Shown: positions 34,784-42,992 of the stretch, piece after piece
Layout: the number at the start of each line of letters is the position of its first letter
Numbering within the stretch: position 1 is the stretch's first letter
DNA from: Candidatus Babeliales bacterium
Lineage (GTDB): Bacteria; Babelota; Babeliae; Babelales; Chromulinivoraceae
DNA: 64,000 bases
NCBI GenBank assembly: GCA_018062405.1
Contig: JAGOSF010000001.1
Coordinates: forward strand, 1-64,000
Reading direction: 5' to 3'
Program-made: the position numbers and the translations under genes
The notes under the pieces: generated by a model
Database searches by the model: none
Told to the model about the DNA's origin: nothing
What the model saw: the letters and a program-made list of their open reading frames with translations, nothing else

Positions 34784-36016
34784 TTATGCTGCCCATAAAG
34801 CACTTATTGGCAAAACTACAATTCCAGGAGCAACCTCAAATGACTCTTGCCCACCATATAAAATAATTCCTTGATGCCAAAGATGAGGAACTGATTCTTG
34901 TAAAAACTGTAAGCCCTTTAAATCTTTTGGGCTAATATAACTACTACTTTTTACTTCAATTCCAACAATTTTACCATCAATCCGCTCGAGGATAATATCA
35001 ACTTCTTCATTCGTCACTGATCTAAAATGGTACATCGAAGCAAAACTTTTATTCCAACTCATTTGCCTCATCAACTCATTAACAACAAAATTTTCTAAAA
35101 TATGGCCTTTTTCATGAGTTGCAATATTTTCTAAAGTAATTCCACGAAGCCAACAAAGCAATCCTGTATCAACTAAATAAGTTTTTGGAGATTTAATTAA
35201 TCGTTTTGTAAGATTAGTGCTCCATGCAGGTTGCATCATAACCATAAATAATGCTTCCAAAAGAGCGATGTATCGACTCAAAGTCATATTATTCAAACCA
35301 GAATCTCTACTCAACTCTGATGTATTAACTAAAGATCCAGCACGGCCAGCACACAATGACAACAATCTTGGAATGTCATTAATTTTTTCAATTTTAGATA
35401 AATCAGTAATATCTTTTCTCAAAATTGTCGATACATAATCACGAAACCAATACAATCGCGCTTCTTGATCGATATTTTGAACTGTTGGATACCCTCCAAC
35501 AATCATTCTTTTATGTAAATCATCAGTTTCAATTTTTTCACAAGAAAGCTTTAATAATGATTCATCTGTCCAAACTCGGTCAACAAAAGAATCAACAATT
35601 CCTTGGAGCTCTCCTTGTGAAAATGGGTATAGAGTCAAAAATTCAACTCTACCAGCAAGTGAATCCCCGACATGATTAATCAATAAAGGATCTGCAGAAC
35701 CAGTTAAAACATATCTTCCAGGAATACGATTCCGATCAATGTCATGTTTAATTGCAAGAAATAAATGCGGAGCTCGTTGCACCTCATCAATAATTACAGG
35801 CTTTGGCAACTGTTGAATAAATCTCATCGGATCTGCAAGCGCTAAATCTAAAAAATAGAAATCATCTAAACTTACAAAATGATATCCTTGCAAGCTTTGC
35901 ATTAATGTTGTTTTTCCCGACTGCCGTGGACCTTTAATAAAAATAATAGGGCTTCGAGCTATAGCCTGCTGCAATCTTAGCTGAATATTTCTTATAATAA
36001 TTTTTGGTTGCCGCAT
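34784..36016 (-). CDS. AAA-type ATPase with C-terminal DUF4143 domain
   Basis: The 410-residue product has a P-loop IFIKGPRQSGKTTLMQSL near residue 25, a Walker B region PVIIDEVQRAPHL near 74, and sensor-like RYVLTGSADPLL near 101. It is followed by a winged-helix-like stretch and the DUF4143 nuclease-like region with EVDIILERIDGKIVGIEVKSS near 343, which has the D...E-x-K pattern of PD-(D/E)XK nucleases. Such genes are widespread and often mobile, but their role is not settled. Its promoter overlaps a large palindrome, suggesting self-regulation. It stands alone between murB and a secreted-protein gene. Confidence 0.88.
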   Translation of the reverse strand: MRQPKIIIRNIQLRLQQAIARSPIIFIKGPRQSGKTTLMQSLQGYHFVSLDDFYFLDLALADPMRFIQQLPKPVIIDEVQRAPHLFLAIKHDIDRNRIPGRYVLTGSADPLLINHVGDSLAGRVEFLTLYPFSQGELQGIVDSFVDRVWTDESLLKLSCEKIETDDLHKRMIVGGYPTVQNIDQEARLYWFRDYVSTILRKDITDLSKIEKINDIPRLLSLCAGRAGSLVNTSELSRDSGLNNMTLSRYIALLEALFMVMMQPAWSTNLTKRLIKSPKTYLVDTGLLCWLRGITLENIATHEKGHILENFVVNELMRQMSWNKSFASMYHFRSVTNEEVDIILERIDGKIVGIEVKSSSYISPKDLKGLQFLQESVPHLWHQGIILYGGQESFEVAPGIVVLPISALWAA

Positions 36017-36048
36017 AATAATAACCTTTTTATGAACTATTTTTATTC

Positions 36049-36102
36049 ATTTTAACAGCTCGTGTTGGATAATTCAACACTTGATGTTAAATTATCCAAC
36101 AC
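36049..36102 (-). promoter_or_regulatory. Promoter and operator-like palindrome of the AAA/DUF4143 gene
   Basis: On the minus strand, TTGAAT (36072-36077), a 17-nt spacer and TAAAAT (36049-36054) form a good promoter. The -35 box sits in one arm of an 18-bp inverted repeat with one mismatch (36062-36079 with 36085-36102, loop 5 nt). Each arm is itself close to a palindrome (GTGTTGGATAATTCAACAC), so two dyads lie side by side, as for a dimer-binding repressor. Confidence 0.55.
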
Positions 36103-36110
36103 TTAGTAGG

Positions 36111-36785
36111 TTATTTTTTAACTAATCGAACTTTTCGAGGGCTCGATCCAGCCTGTTTATAAGCTCCAGAAGGTCCAGAATCTTTCATCAGATCAACGCC
36201 TTGCTTATTGATATTTTCAACAGGCTTACCTGTTGGCACGCTATTGTCCTCATCAGAACTTACAACAAGCGCAAATTTATCTGATCCAGCTAAGCAAATT
36301 GCATCTTGCGACCAAGTTGCAATCGAATTTCCATCATTATATTTTAATTGCGCCATCATTAACCGCTGCCCTTTTGGGCAAGTTTTTGTTGGTGCAATAA
36401 TTTCTTTTAAATAAGGAGTTGTTCCTAAAATCACCATAAAAACTCCTGACCCAGAAAAATGAAGATCTGGCTGAGCATTCATCACCGCATTTTTATTACC
36501 AGATTGCAGGTTTTTGCCAATCCAATACATAAAATCATTGTATATATAAAACTGCTGACCAAATAAAGAATCATCTAAGAAATTAACATTCAACAGCTCA
36601 GAAATCGAGCCATTACCACAATCGTAACTTTTTTGATAATGCTTCGATGAGTTATTGGTTGTTGTTTTACACATCGACATCGCAGGACCTAGAAATCGAT
36701 TTTTTGATGTATTATCAATAAAATCAACGAATGAAGCCTGCATCAAACAAAAATGTAACAAACTTAAAACTATTATTTTTTTCAT
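36111..36785 (-). CDS. Exported protein of unknown function
   Basis: The start at 36785 is chosen for its excellent ribosome binding site (AGGAGGGGG, 5 nt upstream); the earlier frame lacks one. The 224-residue product has a signal peptide (KIIVLSLLHFCLMQAS) and a mature region with short strands (DLHFSGSGVFMVILGTTPYL near 125, CLAGSDKFALVVSSD near 165) and several Cys. The basic C-terminus reads SSPRKVRLVKK. Family unknown. Confidence 0.6.
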   Translation of the reverse strand: MKKIIVLSLLHFCLMQASFVDFIDNTSKNRFLGPAMSMCKTTTNNSSKHYQKSYDCGNGSISELLNVNFLDDSLFGQQFYIYNDFMYWIGKNLQSGNKNAVMNAQPDLHFSGSGVFMVILGTTPYLKEIIAPTKTCPKGQRLMMAQLKYNDGNSIATWSQDAICLAGSDKFALVVSSDEDNSVPTGKPVENINKQGVDLMKDSGPSGAYKQAGSSPRKVRLVKK

Positions 36786-36925
36786 AATATTCCCCCTCCT
36801 ACTCTTGAGTTTACAAATTGCGGCACAGCAAAAGCAATAAAGAAGGTCATTCTTTTTCAATTTTCATAAAATGGGGTATACTAAAACTATATATAATGTA
36901 TCCCTCAAATTTCGTGCATAAATTT

Positions 36926-38056
36926 ATGAGTTACTTTTCATTCAAAGTTATTTACCAATCAAAAAAATCAAAAGCTCGTGTTGGGCAAATCATAACCCCT
37001 CATGGAATCATCGACACGCCAAATTTTGTAGCTGTTGGAACAAACGGCACGTTAAAAGCGCTTGATAATCAGATGCTTGAACAGATGGAACAACAACTCA
37101 TGTTCTGCAACACCTATCACCTACTGTTACACCCAGGCCCAGAGGTTGTCAAAGCTGCAGGCGGGATTCATAAATTTATTAATCGAAATCAGCCGATTAT
37201 TACCGATTCTGGAGGATTTCAAGTTTTTAGCCTTGCTTATGGAACGGTTAAAGACGAACTAAAAAGCAAGGGAACAAAAAGCCAACAAAATTCGGTTGCT
37301 AAAATTACCGAAGACGGCGTTACCTTTCGATCTTATCGCGATGGCGCAAAGATTTTATTAACACCAGAAATTTCGATCCAGGTTCAAAAAGATCTTGGGG
37401 CAGATATTATTATTCCTTTTGATGAACTTCCACCCTACCACATTGATGAAAAAGCTTTAAAGAAATCGCTCGATCGTACCCATCGTTGGGAAAAAAGATC
37501 TCTTGATGAACATTTAAAAAATCCTCAACAACAAGCTATGTATGCTGTGATTCATGGTGGGATCAGCAAAGATTTTAGATCATTAAGTTGTAAAACCTTA
37601 ACAGCTCTTCCTTTTGATGGTTTTGCGATTGGTGGCAGCGTTGGTAAAAATCATGGTGAAATGATCGAAATGCTGACCTACACAATTCCTCAATTGCCAG
37701 AAGATAAACCAAATCATTTACTTGGTATTGGCGATTTGCCTGCAATTTCAGAAATTATTCCGCTTGGCATCGACACCTTTGATAGCTCTCACCCAACAAA
37801 ATGCGCTCGTCATGGCCATCTATTTTCATCACAAGGGACCGTCAAAATTACTCAAGGTAAATACAAGATGAATTTTGGACCAATCGATCCAATCTGTTCT
37901 TGCTATACCTGCAAAAATTACACCTTAAGTTACATGCATCATTTGTTCAAAGCTCACGAACCGGTAGCTTTAACGCTTGCAACGATTCACAACGTTGCCT
38001 TTATGGTTCAATTAATGAAACAGTATCGTCAAGATATTTTAGATGGGAAAATTTAA
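36926..38056 (+). CDS. tgt: Queuine tRNA-ribosyltransferase
   Basis: Tgt exchanges guanine 34 of tRNAs with GUN anticodons for preQ1. The start at 36926 gives 376 residues, the usual length; an ATG at 36896 would add ten. The motifs are intact: the substrate-pocket Asp in PIITDSGGFQVFSLAYG near 92, FDELPPYH near 162, the specificity loop GGSVGKNHGE near 238, the catalytic Asp in GIDTFDSSHPTKCARHG near 282, and the zinc site CSCYTCKNYTLSYMHHLFKAHE near 323-344. trmH-type gene follows with no gap. Confidence 0.94.
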   Translation: MSYFSFKVIYQSKKSKARVGQIITPHGIIDTPNFVAVGTNGTLKALDNQMLEQMEQQLMFCNTYHLLLHPGPEVVKAAGGIHKFINRNQPIITDSGGFQVFSLAYGTVKDELKSKGTKSQQNSVAKITEDGVTFRSYRDGAKILLTPEISIQVQKDLGADIIIPFDELPPYHIDEKALKKSLDRTHRWEKRSLDEHLKNPQQQAMYAVIHGGISKDFRSLSCKTLTALPFDGFAIGGSVGKNHGEMIEMLTYTIPQLPEDKPNHLLGIGDLPAISEIIPLGIDTFDSSHPTKCARHGHLFSSQGTVKITQGKYKMNFGPIDPICSCYTCKNYTLSYMHHLFKAHEPVALTLATIHNVAFMVQLMKQYRQDILDGKI

Positions 38057-38797
38057 ATGAACTATATTAGCTCTACCAGCAACGAACAAGTTAAACATAT
38101 TGTTAACTTACAAGATAAAGCATATCGCTACGAGCATCGTCAATTTCTTGTTGAAGGTACGAGAGCTTGTACGCAACTTCTTGAAAAATATGAACCTGTC
38201 GCAATCTATATGACCGATCATTATTATAGAAATCATGAATTATCAACCTACGACGATCTTGTTATCGGCGTTTCAGATCATGTGATGGATAAAATTTGTA
38301 ACACAAAAAACCCAAGTGGGATCTGTGCCATTTTTACCATCCCAGAAACTTTGCCTTTACCACAAACTGGTCCGGGTCTTGTTTTAGTTGAAGTCAGCGA
38401 TCCTGGCAATATGGGAACTTTGATACGAACAGCTGCGGCAATGAATATCAATAAAATTATTATTATTGGGGGAGTTGACCCCTACAATCCAAAAGTCATA
38501 CAATCGACAGCTGGGTGTTTAACAAATATTCAAATCTACCAAACAAGTTGGCAACAACTCAAAGCTCAAAAAAACCTTGAATTGTGCGCTCTTGTTGTAC
38601 AAAATGGTAAACAACCAGATGAACTTAATTTACAGAATAAATATATCGTTGTTGGCAACGAAGCTCATGGTTTATCAAATGAGCAAACTTTAGATTGCCA
38701 AGAAAAAATGAGTATTCCTATGCCTGGCAATGCAGAAAGTTTAAATGCCGCTATTGCTGGCGCTATCGGGTTATACGTCATGAGTAAGCACAATTAA
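38057..38797 (+). CDS. SpoU/TrmH-family RNA 2'-O-ribose methyltransferase
   Basis: The 246-residue product is a SPOUT methyltransferase. It has a short N-terminal substrate-binding domain (EQVKHIVNLQDKAYRYEHRQFLVEG), then motif I EVSDPGNMGTLIRTAAAM near residue 117, motif II IIVGNEAHGLSNEQ near 195 and motif III IPMPGNAESLNAAIAGAIGLY near 217. These bind SAM in a knot. The exact rRNA or tRNA site cannot be told. It begins one nucleotide after the tgt stop, so the two RNA-modification genes form an operon. Confidence 0.9.
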   Translation: MNYISSTSNEQVKHIVNLQDKAYRYEHRQFLVEGTRACTQLLEKYEPVAIYMTDHYYRNHELSTYDDLVIGVSDHVMDKICNTKNPSGICAIFTIPETLPLPQTGPGLVLVEVSDPGNMGTLIRTAAAMNINKIIIIGGVDPYNPKVIQSTAGCLTNIQIYQTSWQQLKAQKNLELCALVVQNGKQPDELNLQNKYIVVGNEAHGLSNEQTLDCQEKMSIPMPGNAESLNAAIAGAIGLYVMSKHN

Positions 38798-38814
38798 AAT
38801 TAAGAATTAAAAAT

Positions 38815-38894
38815 ATGACATCAACAAATAAGGTGTCATAAAATAGCGCATGAGTCCCACTGGACTCTAATTCCCCGGAATTTCCAAAGGAAAT
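38815..38894 (+). promoter_or_regulatory. Hairpin-rich leader of the amino-acid permease gene
   Basis: Four potential hairpins lie in 80 nt: 38815-38822 with 38832-38839 (8 bp), 38852-38857 with 38862-38867 (GAGTCC/GGACTC), 38869-38873 with 38878-38882, and 38880-38885 with 38889-38894 (ATTTCC/GGAAAT). The last two overlap and cannot form together, which could allow switching. The permease ATG is 27 nt further on. I match it to no known riboswitch. Confidence 0.35.
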
Positions 38895-38920
38895 GTAGGG
38901 TAAAATTAAAAAGGATTTTT

Positions 38921-40237
38921 ATGTCTTCTTCTTCAAAAAAAATATCATTACTCTCAGCTATTTTCATTAACCTCAACGTTATGATCGGGACTGGTATTTT
39001 TATTAATACCTATCGATTCGCTGCAACATCTGGCGCTGCTGGATTTTTCTTATATCCCCTTGTCGGTCTATGTATGTTACCTTTAATTGCAGTGACCGGA
39101 CAACTTTTGAGTCATTATCCAACTGGCGGGTTGTACGCATTTGCTAAAGATTATTCTCCTTACCTTGGTTTTTTAAGCTGTTGGAGCTATTTCTTTGGAA
39201 AACTAGCATCAGCGTGCGTTATGCTGACTGTTGCAACAACAATGTTTCAGCAAATATTCCCAGCTTTAAAATCAACCAATCCTATCCTCATGAGCCTTGG
39301 GATTCTTTCTTTCTTTACCCTTCTGAACCTACAAAACATGAGAGTGGGGCTGATTGTTCAAACATTTTTCCTAACTTCTAAATCGATTCCAATTTTATTT
39401 ACCATCGTTGCAGGAATTTTACTTTTTGATACATCAGCAATTACTACCGATGCATTCATCTGGCAAGGACTTGCGCTTAATATTCCATTCGTTTTATATT
39501 GCCTTGCTGGGTTTGAAACAGCATCTTCTTTAAGCAGAAATATAGAAAATCCAACAGTCAATGGCCCAAAAGCTGTTTACTACTCATTTGGAATTATCAT
39601 GGCTTTATATGGTATTTTCCAAGGTTTTATTTACATGTGCACGTATGATGTTTTTACAACAATAACATCATTTGATGGAGTCTTTCCGACAATTTGTCAT
39701 AAAATATTCAGCTCAGAACTTATCGCCAACAAAGTTTCAATTTTATTAAGTTTTGCAATTGGATCATCTGCTCTTGGTGGAGCTTATGGAATATTGTTTG
39801 CTAACTCATGGAATCTATACACGATTGCAGAGCATGGCCACACAATTGCAAAATCTACCATCACAAAACTCAATAAACATCAAACTCCTTGGGTTGCTGT
39901 TTTGACAGAAAGTTTAACCTGTACGATGTTCCTTCTTTTCAACCAAGGATCGATAGTTCCGTTACAACGAACTGCAACATTAGGAATTGTTATTGCTTAT
40001 ACCATCAGCACGTTTGCTTATTTTAAACTCTTAGGCAGAAAACAAAAAAGTTTTACTCAACGATTTATAACTTATGCAGCCTTTATTACATGCCTCCTAT
40101 TTGTTTCAACATGCGCTACAAGCTTCCTTGAAACTGGGATTGCGCCACTCATGCTGTTTATCACTATTTTAGTAATAGGCAGTGGAATGTATCTTTATAC
40201 GAACCAAGAAAAAATAGGTAGCTCCATTTTTAAATAG
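38921..40237 (+). CDS. Amino-acid permease, APC superfamily
   Basis: The 438-residue product has about twelve membrane segments. The first helix carries the substrate-binding glycine motif INLNVMIGTGIFINTYRF near residue 17, typical of the APC fold; PTGGLYAFAKDYSPYLGFLSCW near 67 and CLAGFETASSLSRNIENP near 194 are also characteristic. The latter matches the FxGFE motif. Substrate is not readable; amino-acid uptake from a host would fit. The gene is preceded by a hairpin-rich leader and AAGGA ribosome binding site. Confidence 0.9.
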   Translation: MSSSSKKISLLSAIFINLNVMIGTGIFINTYRFAATSGAAGFFLYPLVGLCMLPLIAVTGQLLSHYPTGGLYAFAKDYSPYLGFLSCWSYFFGKLASACVMLTVATTMFQQIFPALKSTNPILMSLGILSFFTLLNLQNMRVGLIVQTFFLTSKSIPILFTIVAGILLFDTSAITTDAFIWQGLALNIPFVLYCLAGFETASSLSRNIENPTVNGPKAVYYSFGIIMALYGIFQGFIYMCTYDVFTTITSFDGVFPTICHKIFSSELIANKVSILLSFAIGSSALGGAYGILFANSWNLYTIAEHGHTIAKSTITKLNKHQTPWVAVLTESLTCTMFLLFNQGSIVPLQRTATLGIVIAYTISTFAYFKLLGRKQKSFTQRFITYAAFITCLLFVSTCATSFLETGIAPLMLFITILVIGSGMYLYTNQEKIGSSIFK

Positions 40238-40272
40238 AAATAATGCATGGTATCATAGTATAAGAATCGATC

Positions 40273-40359
40273 GGCATTTCTATTTGATCTGCCTGTGGCA
40301 TTTCTATTTGATCTGCCTGTGGCATTTCTATTTGATCTGCCTGTGGCATTTCTAGTTGA
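40273..40359. repeat. 24-bp tandem repeat, 3.6 units
   Basis: Units 40273-40296, 40297-40320 and 40321-40344 are identical and a partial fourth unit runs to about 40359. As 24 is eight codons, translation repeats: on the minus strand a frame of about 50 codons reads QADQIEMP units and ends at a stop near 40240, but it lacks a proper start (TAG just upstream). It may be the remnant of a repeat-containing gene 3' end. Confidence 0.85.
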
Positions 40360-40423
40360 ACATTATCTGATGCAGTTTTAGATAAAAATAAAGCTGCATC
40401 AATAGAATCAAGAAAGATATACT

Positions 40424-41023
40424 ATGAATAAAAAAACCATGATTTTAGGATTTTTCATGCTGTTTGCCATTCCACTCTGTGGTGGCTACAACATGGGTTA
40501 TTATGAAAAAATTATTGCCCGGGAATTTAATCGGACAAAAGAAAGAACTTCAAGATATTCATCAGTCCAAGAAATTGTCAATCGACCTTTTCAAGGGCTT
40601 TCTACACAACAAAAAAATAATCTTCTGACTGATTTAGAAATATTAAAAAATAGTATCGCTGTCGCTTTGCATCAAGCTGAAGAAGATGGAGCAAGAGTTT
40701 GGTATTATTTGTACATCTGGAAAGATAACGAAATCGTCATGAGCATTTTGAACCAATATTATAGCGATGTTGATAAAAAAATTGCAGAATGCCAATGGTT
40801 ATCACATCCAGACTTTGTCAGAGGCGCTTGGAGTGCTTCAAAATATACGGCAACTGTTGTAGTTACGATTATCGCTCTTTGGGCCTCACAAAACTATTTA
40901 TCAAAAGAATATCATCTCAAAAATGGTTCTCACGGTCTTTTCGAAATGCTCAAAGCTCCTTTTGCCGCTACACAAGATGCAGCCATCATCGCAATTCAAA
41001 AGTTGTCACGTGGTAGGCAATAA
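40424..41023 (+). CDS. Exported membrane-anchored protein, short member of the 40-54 kb family
   Basis: The 199-residue product has a signal peptide (MILGFFMLFAIPLCGG), a helical middle (LLTDLEILKNSIAVALHQAEED) and one membrane helix (TATVVVTIIALWASQNYLS near 140-158). The stretch VDKKIAECQWLSHPDFVRGAWSASKY followed by the membrane helix and a FEMLKAPFAATQDAAIIAI tail parallels HIKKQLDELQWQAKS...AAKYMSIYFGIILAAYLS in the next gene. So it appears to be a small divergent relative of the proteins at 41122 and 44230. Function unknown. Confidence 0.6.
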   Translation: MNKKTMILGFFMLFAIPLCGGYNMGYYEKIIAREFNRTKERTSRYSSVQEIVNRPFQGLSTQQKNNLLTDLEILKNSIAVALHQAEEDGARVWYYLYIWKDNEIVMSILNQYYSDVDKKIAECQWLSHPDFVRGAWSASKYTATVVVTIIALWASQNYLSKEYHLKNGSHGLFEMLKAPFAATQDAAIIAIQKLSRGRQ

Positions 41024-41064
41024 AATTTAGACTCTTTGTATCTTTAATTTTTAAAAATTAGCCC

Positions 41065-41900
41065 TTTTTCTTGCTTTACATATTTTCTATTTGATACTAT
41101 AAAGTAAAGAAAGGAGTTATAATGAATAAAAAATTAATACTACTTGCGTTACTCGTAGTCACCAACATAACAAACATTCAAGCTCGCGCAGGCTTTAATT
41201 CAGGAAGTTTCCAACCTGAAGAAGAACAAAATACTCCTCTAAGCCTTCTTGATAAAATCCACCAATTGTACGCAAGCCAGCCAACAAATCAATTAAAGTT
41301 ACGAGTTATCAATCATCTTCTAGATCAAAGCACAATCACGCTTGAAGAAAAAATAGCAAACATACAAGCTCTACAAAGAGTTATTGATGCTGATATTTCC
41401 CTACATTCTGGCTGGTTTTGGAACGCTCCAGAAGATCAATTTCAAATAGATTGGCTCTACGAACAACAAGCTCATATAAAAAAACAACTTGATGAATTGC
41501 AATGGCAAGCTAAAAGCTTTGGTTATAAAACAACGGTACAAGCCGCAAAATATATGAGTATCTATTTTGGAATAATTCTTGCAGCCTATTTGTCACAAGG
41601 TCAACTTGCAAAAATTACTGGAAATACAGATTTTTATGGATTTGGCGAAATTGCAATGATGCCAATTTCACAAATCATCTCATTAGCAACCAATGCAATA
41701 ATTGTAACAACAAATAGTTTAACTGGACCGACTGCCCAAAAAATTGCTGGCGGTTTGTATAGCGGAACTATGGCTGCAGGAAAAACTGCTGGTGCCTATA
41801 TTGCTGATGCTGCAAACGTTATTGGGACACAAGCTCCAAAAGCTATTCAAAGCGGTGTTCATGCCGTTGCAGAAAATATTGCAAACTTAACAGAACAAGC
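41065..41900. repeat. 836-bp segmental duplication, copy 1
   Basis: This segment is nearly identical to 44173-45008 at a constant offset of 3108 bp. It includes the promoter-like motif, ribosome binding site and the first 260 codons of the gene. Only scattered substitutions separate the copies. Confidence 0.9.
41071..41100 (+). promoter_or_regulatory. Promoter of the 603-residue protein gene
   Basis: TTGCTT (41071-41076), 18-nt spacer and TACTAT (41095-41100). The core around the spacer and -10 box is repeated at 44179-44208 and, with two changes, at 45148-45171. Confidence 0.5.
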
Positions 41901-42933
41901 GAATACTCAACCGCAACAAACACTAAATCAATTTAAAAAATATATACCAAGTCAAAACACAAATAAAAAAGAAGAACAAAATTCTTATTTTGATCAATTC
42001 AAACAGTTCGTTCGCGAAATTGAAATTCCAAAACAAGTTGCTACAGCAACGCCACAAGAACAAGCTCTTTGGGATGCAACAGCAACAGGAACTTACGATC
42101 TCAATTATGATGTAAAAAATATAGAAACTAACAGAAACATAACAACTGGCCTGACCCCAGAAGAAAATAAAGATTTTGCTCCGTATGCTGCTGGAATTCT
42201 TGCAACAGGCGCAGCTGGATTAGGTGGAGCTACTGCATTAAACTCATGGGCCGAGCAAGTAGCAACAACTGTAGGTCAAGGCGCTGCTCAAGGTGCAACT
42301 TCTTTTGCAGTTGGAACGACTATGAGAACAACTCCTCCTGTAGCTGCAACCACAATAATAACGCCTCAAGCAATCAAAGCTACATTACCTCCAGCTCCTC
42401 AAAAATTAGTTAAACACGTTGAACCAGTAGGCCCTTCAGCTGGAACAATCCCTACAAAAATGGTCAAAGATACCGATGTTGCAATTGGAACAGCTCTTGG
42501 TGGAGGAAGCGCAATGTATTTAAATTCAACACCTCAATCAACGGCATCAAATCAACTCGAAAATTTAACACCGCAAGAACAAGCTCTTTGGGATGCAACA
42601 GCAACCGGGACTTACGATCTCAATTATGATGTAAAAAATATAGAAACTAACAGAAATATAACAACTGGCCTGACCCCAGAAGAAAATAAAGATTTTGCTC
42701 CCTATGCTGCTGGAATTCTTGCAACAAGCGTAGCTGGATTAGGTGGAGCTACTGCATTAAACTCATGGGCTGGACAAGTAGCAACAACTGTGGGACAAGA
42801 AGCCGTTCAAGGCGCAACTTCAATTACAACTGGAACAACACCTGCAATAGTACCGCAAGCAATCAAAACTACATTACCAGTTACTGACAAATATCCTACC
42901 AACAAAGATTTCAAGACTATTTTGATGAAATAA
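41122..42933 (+). CDS. Exported membrane-anchored modular protein (603 residues)
   Basis: Signal peptide (ILLALLVVTNITNIQA), a helical region to about residue 130 (LKLRVINHLLDQSTITLEEK), a membrane helix (AAKYMSIYFGIILAAYLS near 144-162) and a second hydrophobic stretch to about 215. The C-terminal half carries two close copies of an 80-residue module (from about 310 and 483) that starts PQEQALWDATATGTYDL, runs through NITTGLTPEENKDFAPYAAG and ends in an Ala/Gly-rich, membrane-active-looking stretch. The segment just before the first copy (NSYFDQFKQFV) is also seen in the protein at 49010. The ribosome binding site AAAGGAG is strong. The first 260 residues recur in the gene at 44230. No known family; surface or secreted role is inferred. 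Confidence 0.7.
   Translation: MNKKLILLALLVVTNITNIQARAGFNSGSFQPEEEQNTPLSLLDKIHQLYASQPTNQLKLRVINHLLDQSTITLEEKIANIQALQRVIDADISLHSGWFWNAPEDQFQIDWLYEQQAHIKKQLDELQWQAKSFGYKTTVQAAKYMSIYFGIILAAYLSQGQLAKITGNTDFYGFGEIAMMPISQIISLATNAIIVTTNSLTGPTAQKIAGGLYSGTMAAGKTAGAYIADAANVIGTQAPKAIQSGVHAVAENIANLTEQANTQPQQTLNQFKKYIPSQNTNKKEEQNSYFDQFKQFVREIEIPKQVATATPQEQALWDATATGTYDLNYDVKNIETNRNITTGLTPEENKDFAPYAAGILATGAAGLGGATALNSWAEQVATTVGQGAAQGATSFAVGTTMRTTPPVAATTIITPQAIKATLPPAPQKLVKHVEPVGPSAGTIPTKMVKDTDVAIGTALGGGSAMYLNSTPQSTASNQLENLTPQEQALWDATATGTYDLNYDVKNIETNRNITTGLTPEENKDFAPYAAGILATSVAGLGGATALNSWAGQVATTVGQEAVQGATSITTGTTPAIVPQAIKTTLPVTDKYPTNKDFKTILMK
42049..42302 (+). repeat. Intragenic module copy 1
   Basis: This 254-bp unit recurs at 42568-42821 (offset 519 bp) with few changes and more distantly at about 51263-51470. 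It encodes the LWDATATGTYDL module and the Ala/Gly-rich stretch after it. Confidence 0.85.
42568..42821 (+). repeat. Intragenic module copy 2
   Basis: Second copy of the unit at 42049-42302. The main differences are in the last third, where the Ala/Gly-rich part begins to diverge. Confidence 0.85.
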
Positions 42934-42992
42934 AACTTTCAAACTCATAATATCGACTTGATGACTATAAATGAGTCTTAATCAATAATATT

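Noticed and set aside
34765-34790. Hairpin GCAGCA / TGCTGC at the end of the DUF4143 gene as terminator
   Set aside because: The stem has only six pairs, overlaps the stop codon and lacks a T run close by.
40273-40359. CRISPR array
   Set aside because: The 24-bp units abut without spacers and there are no cas genes near.
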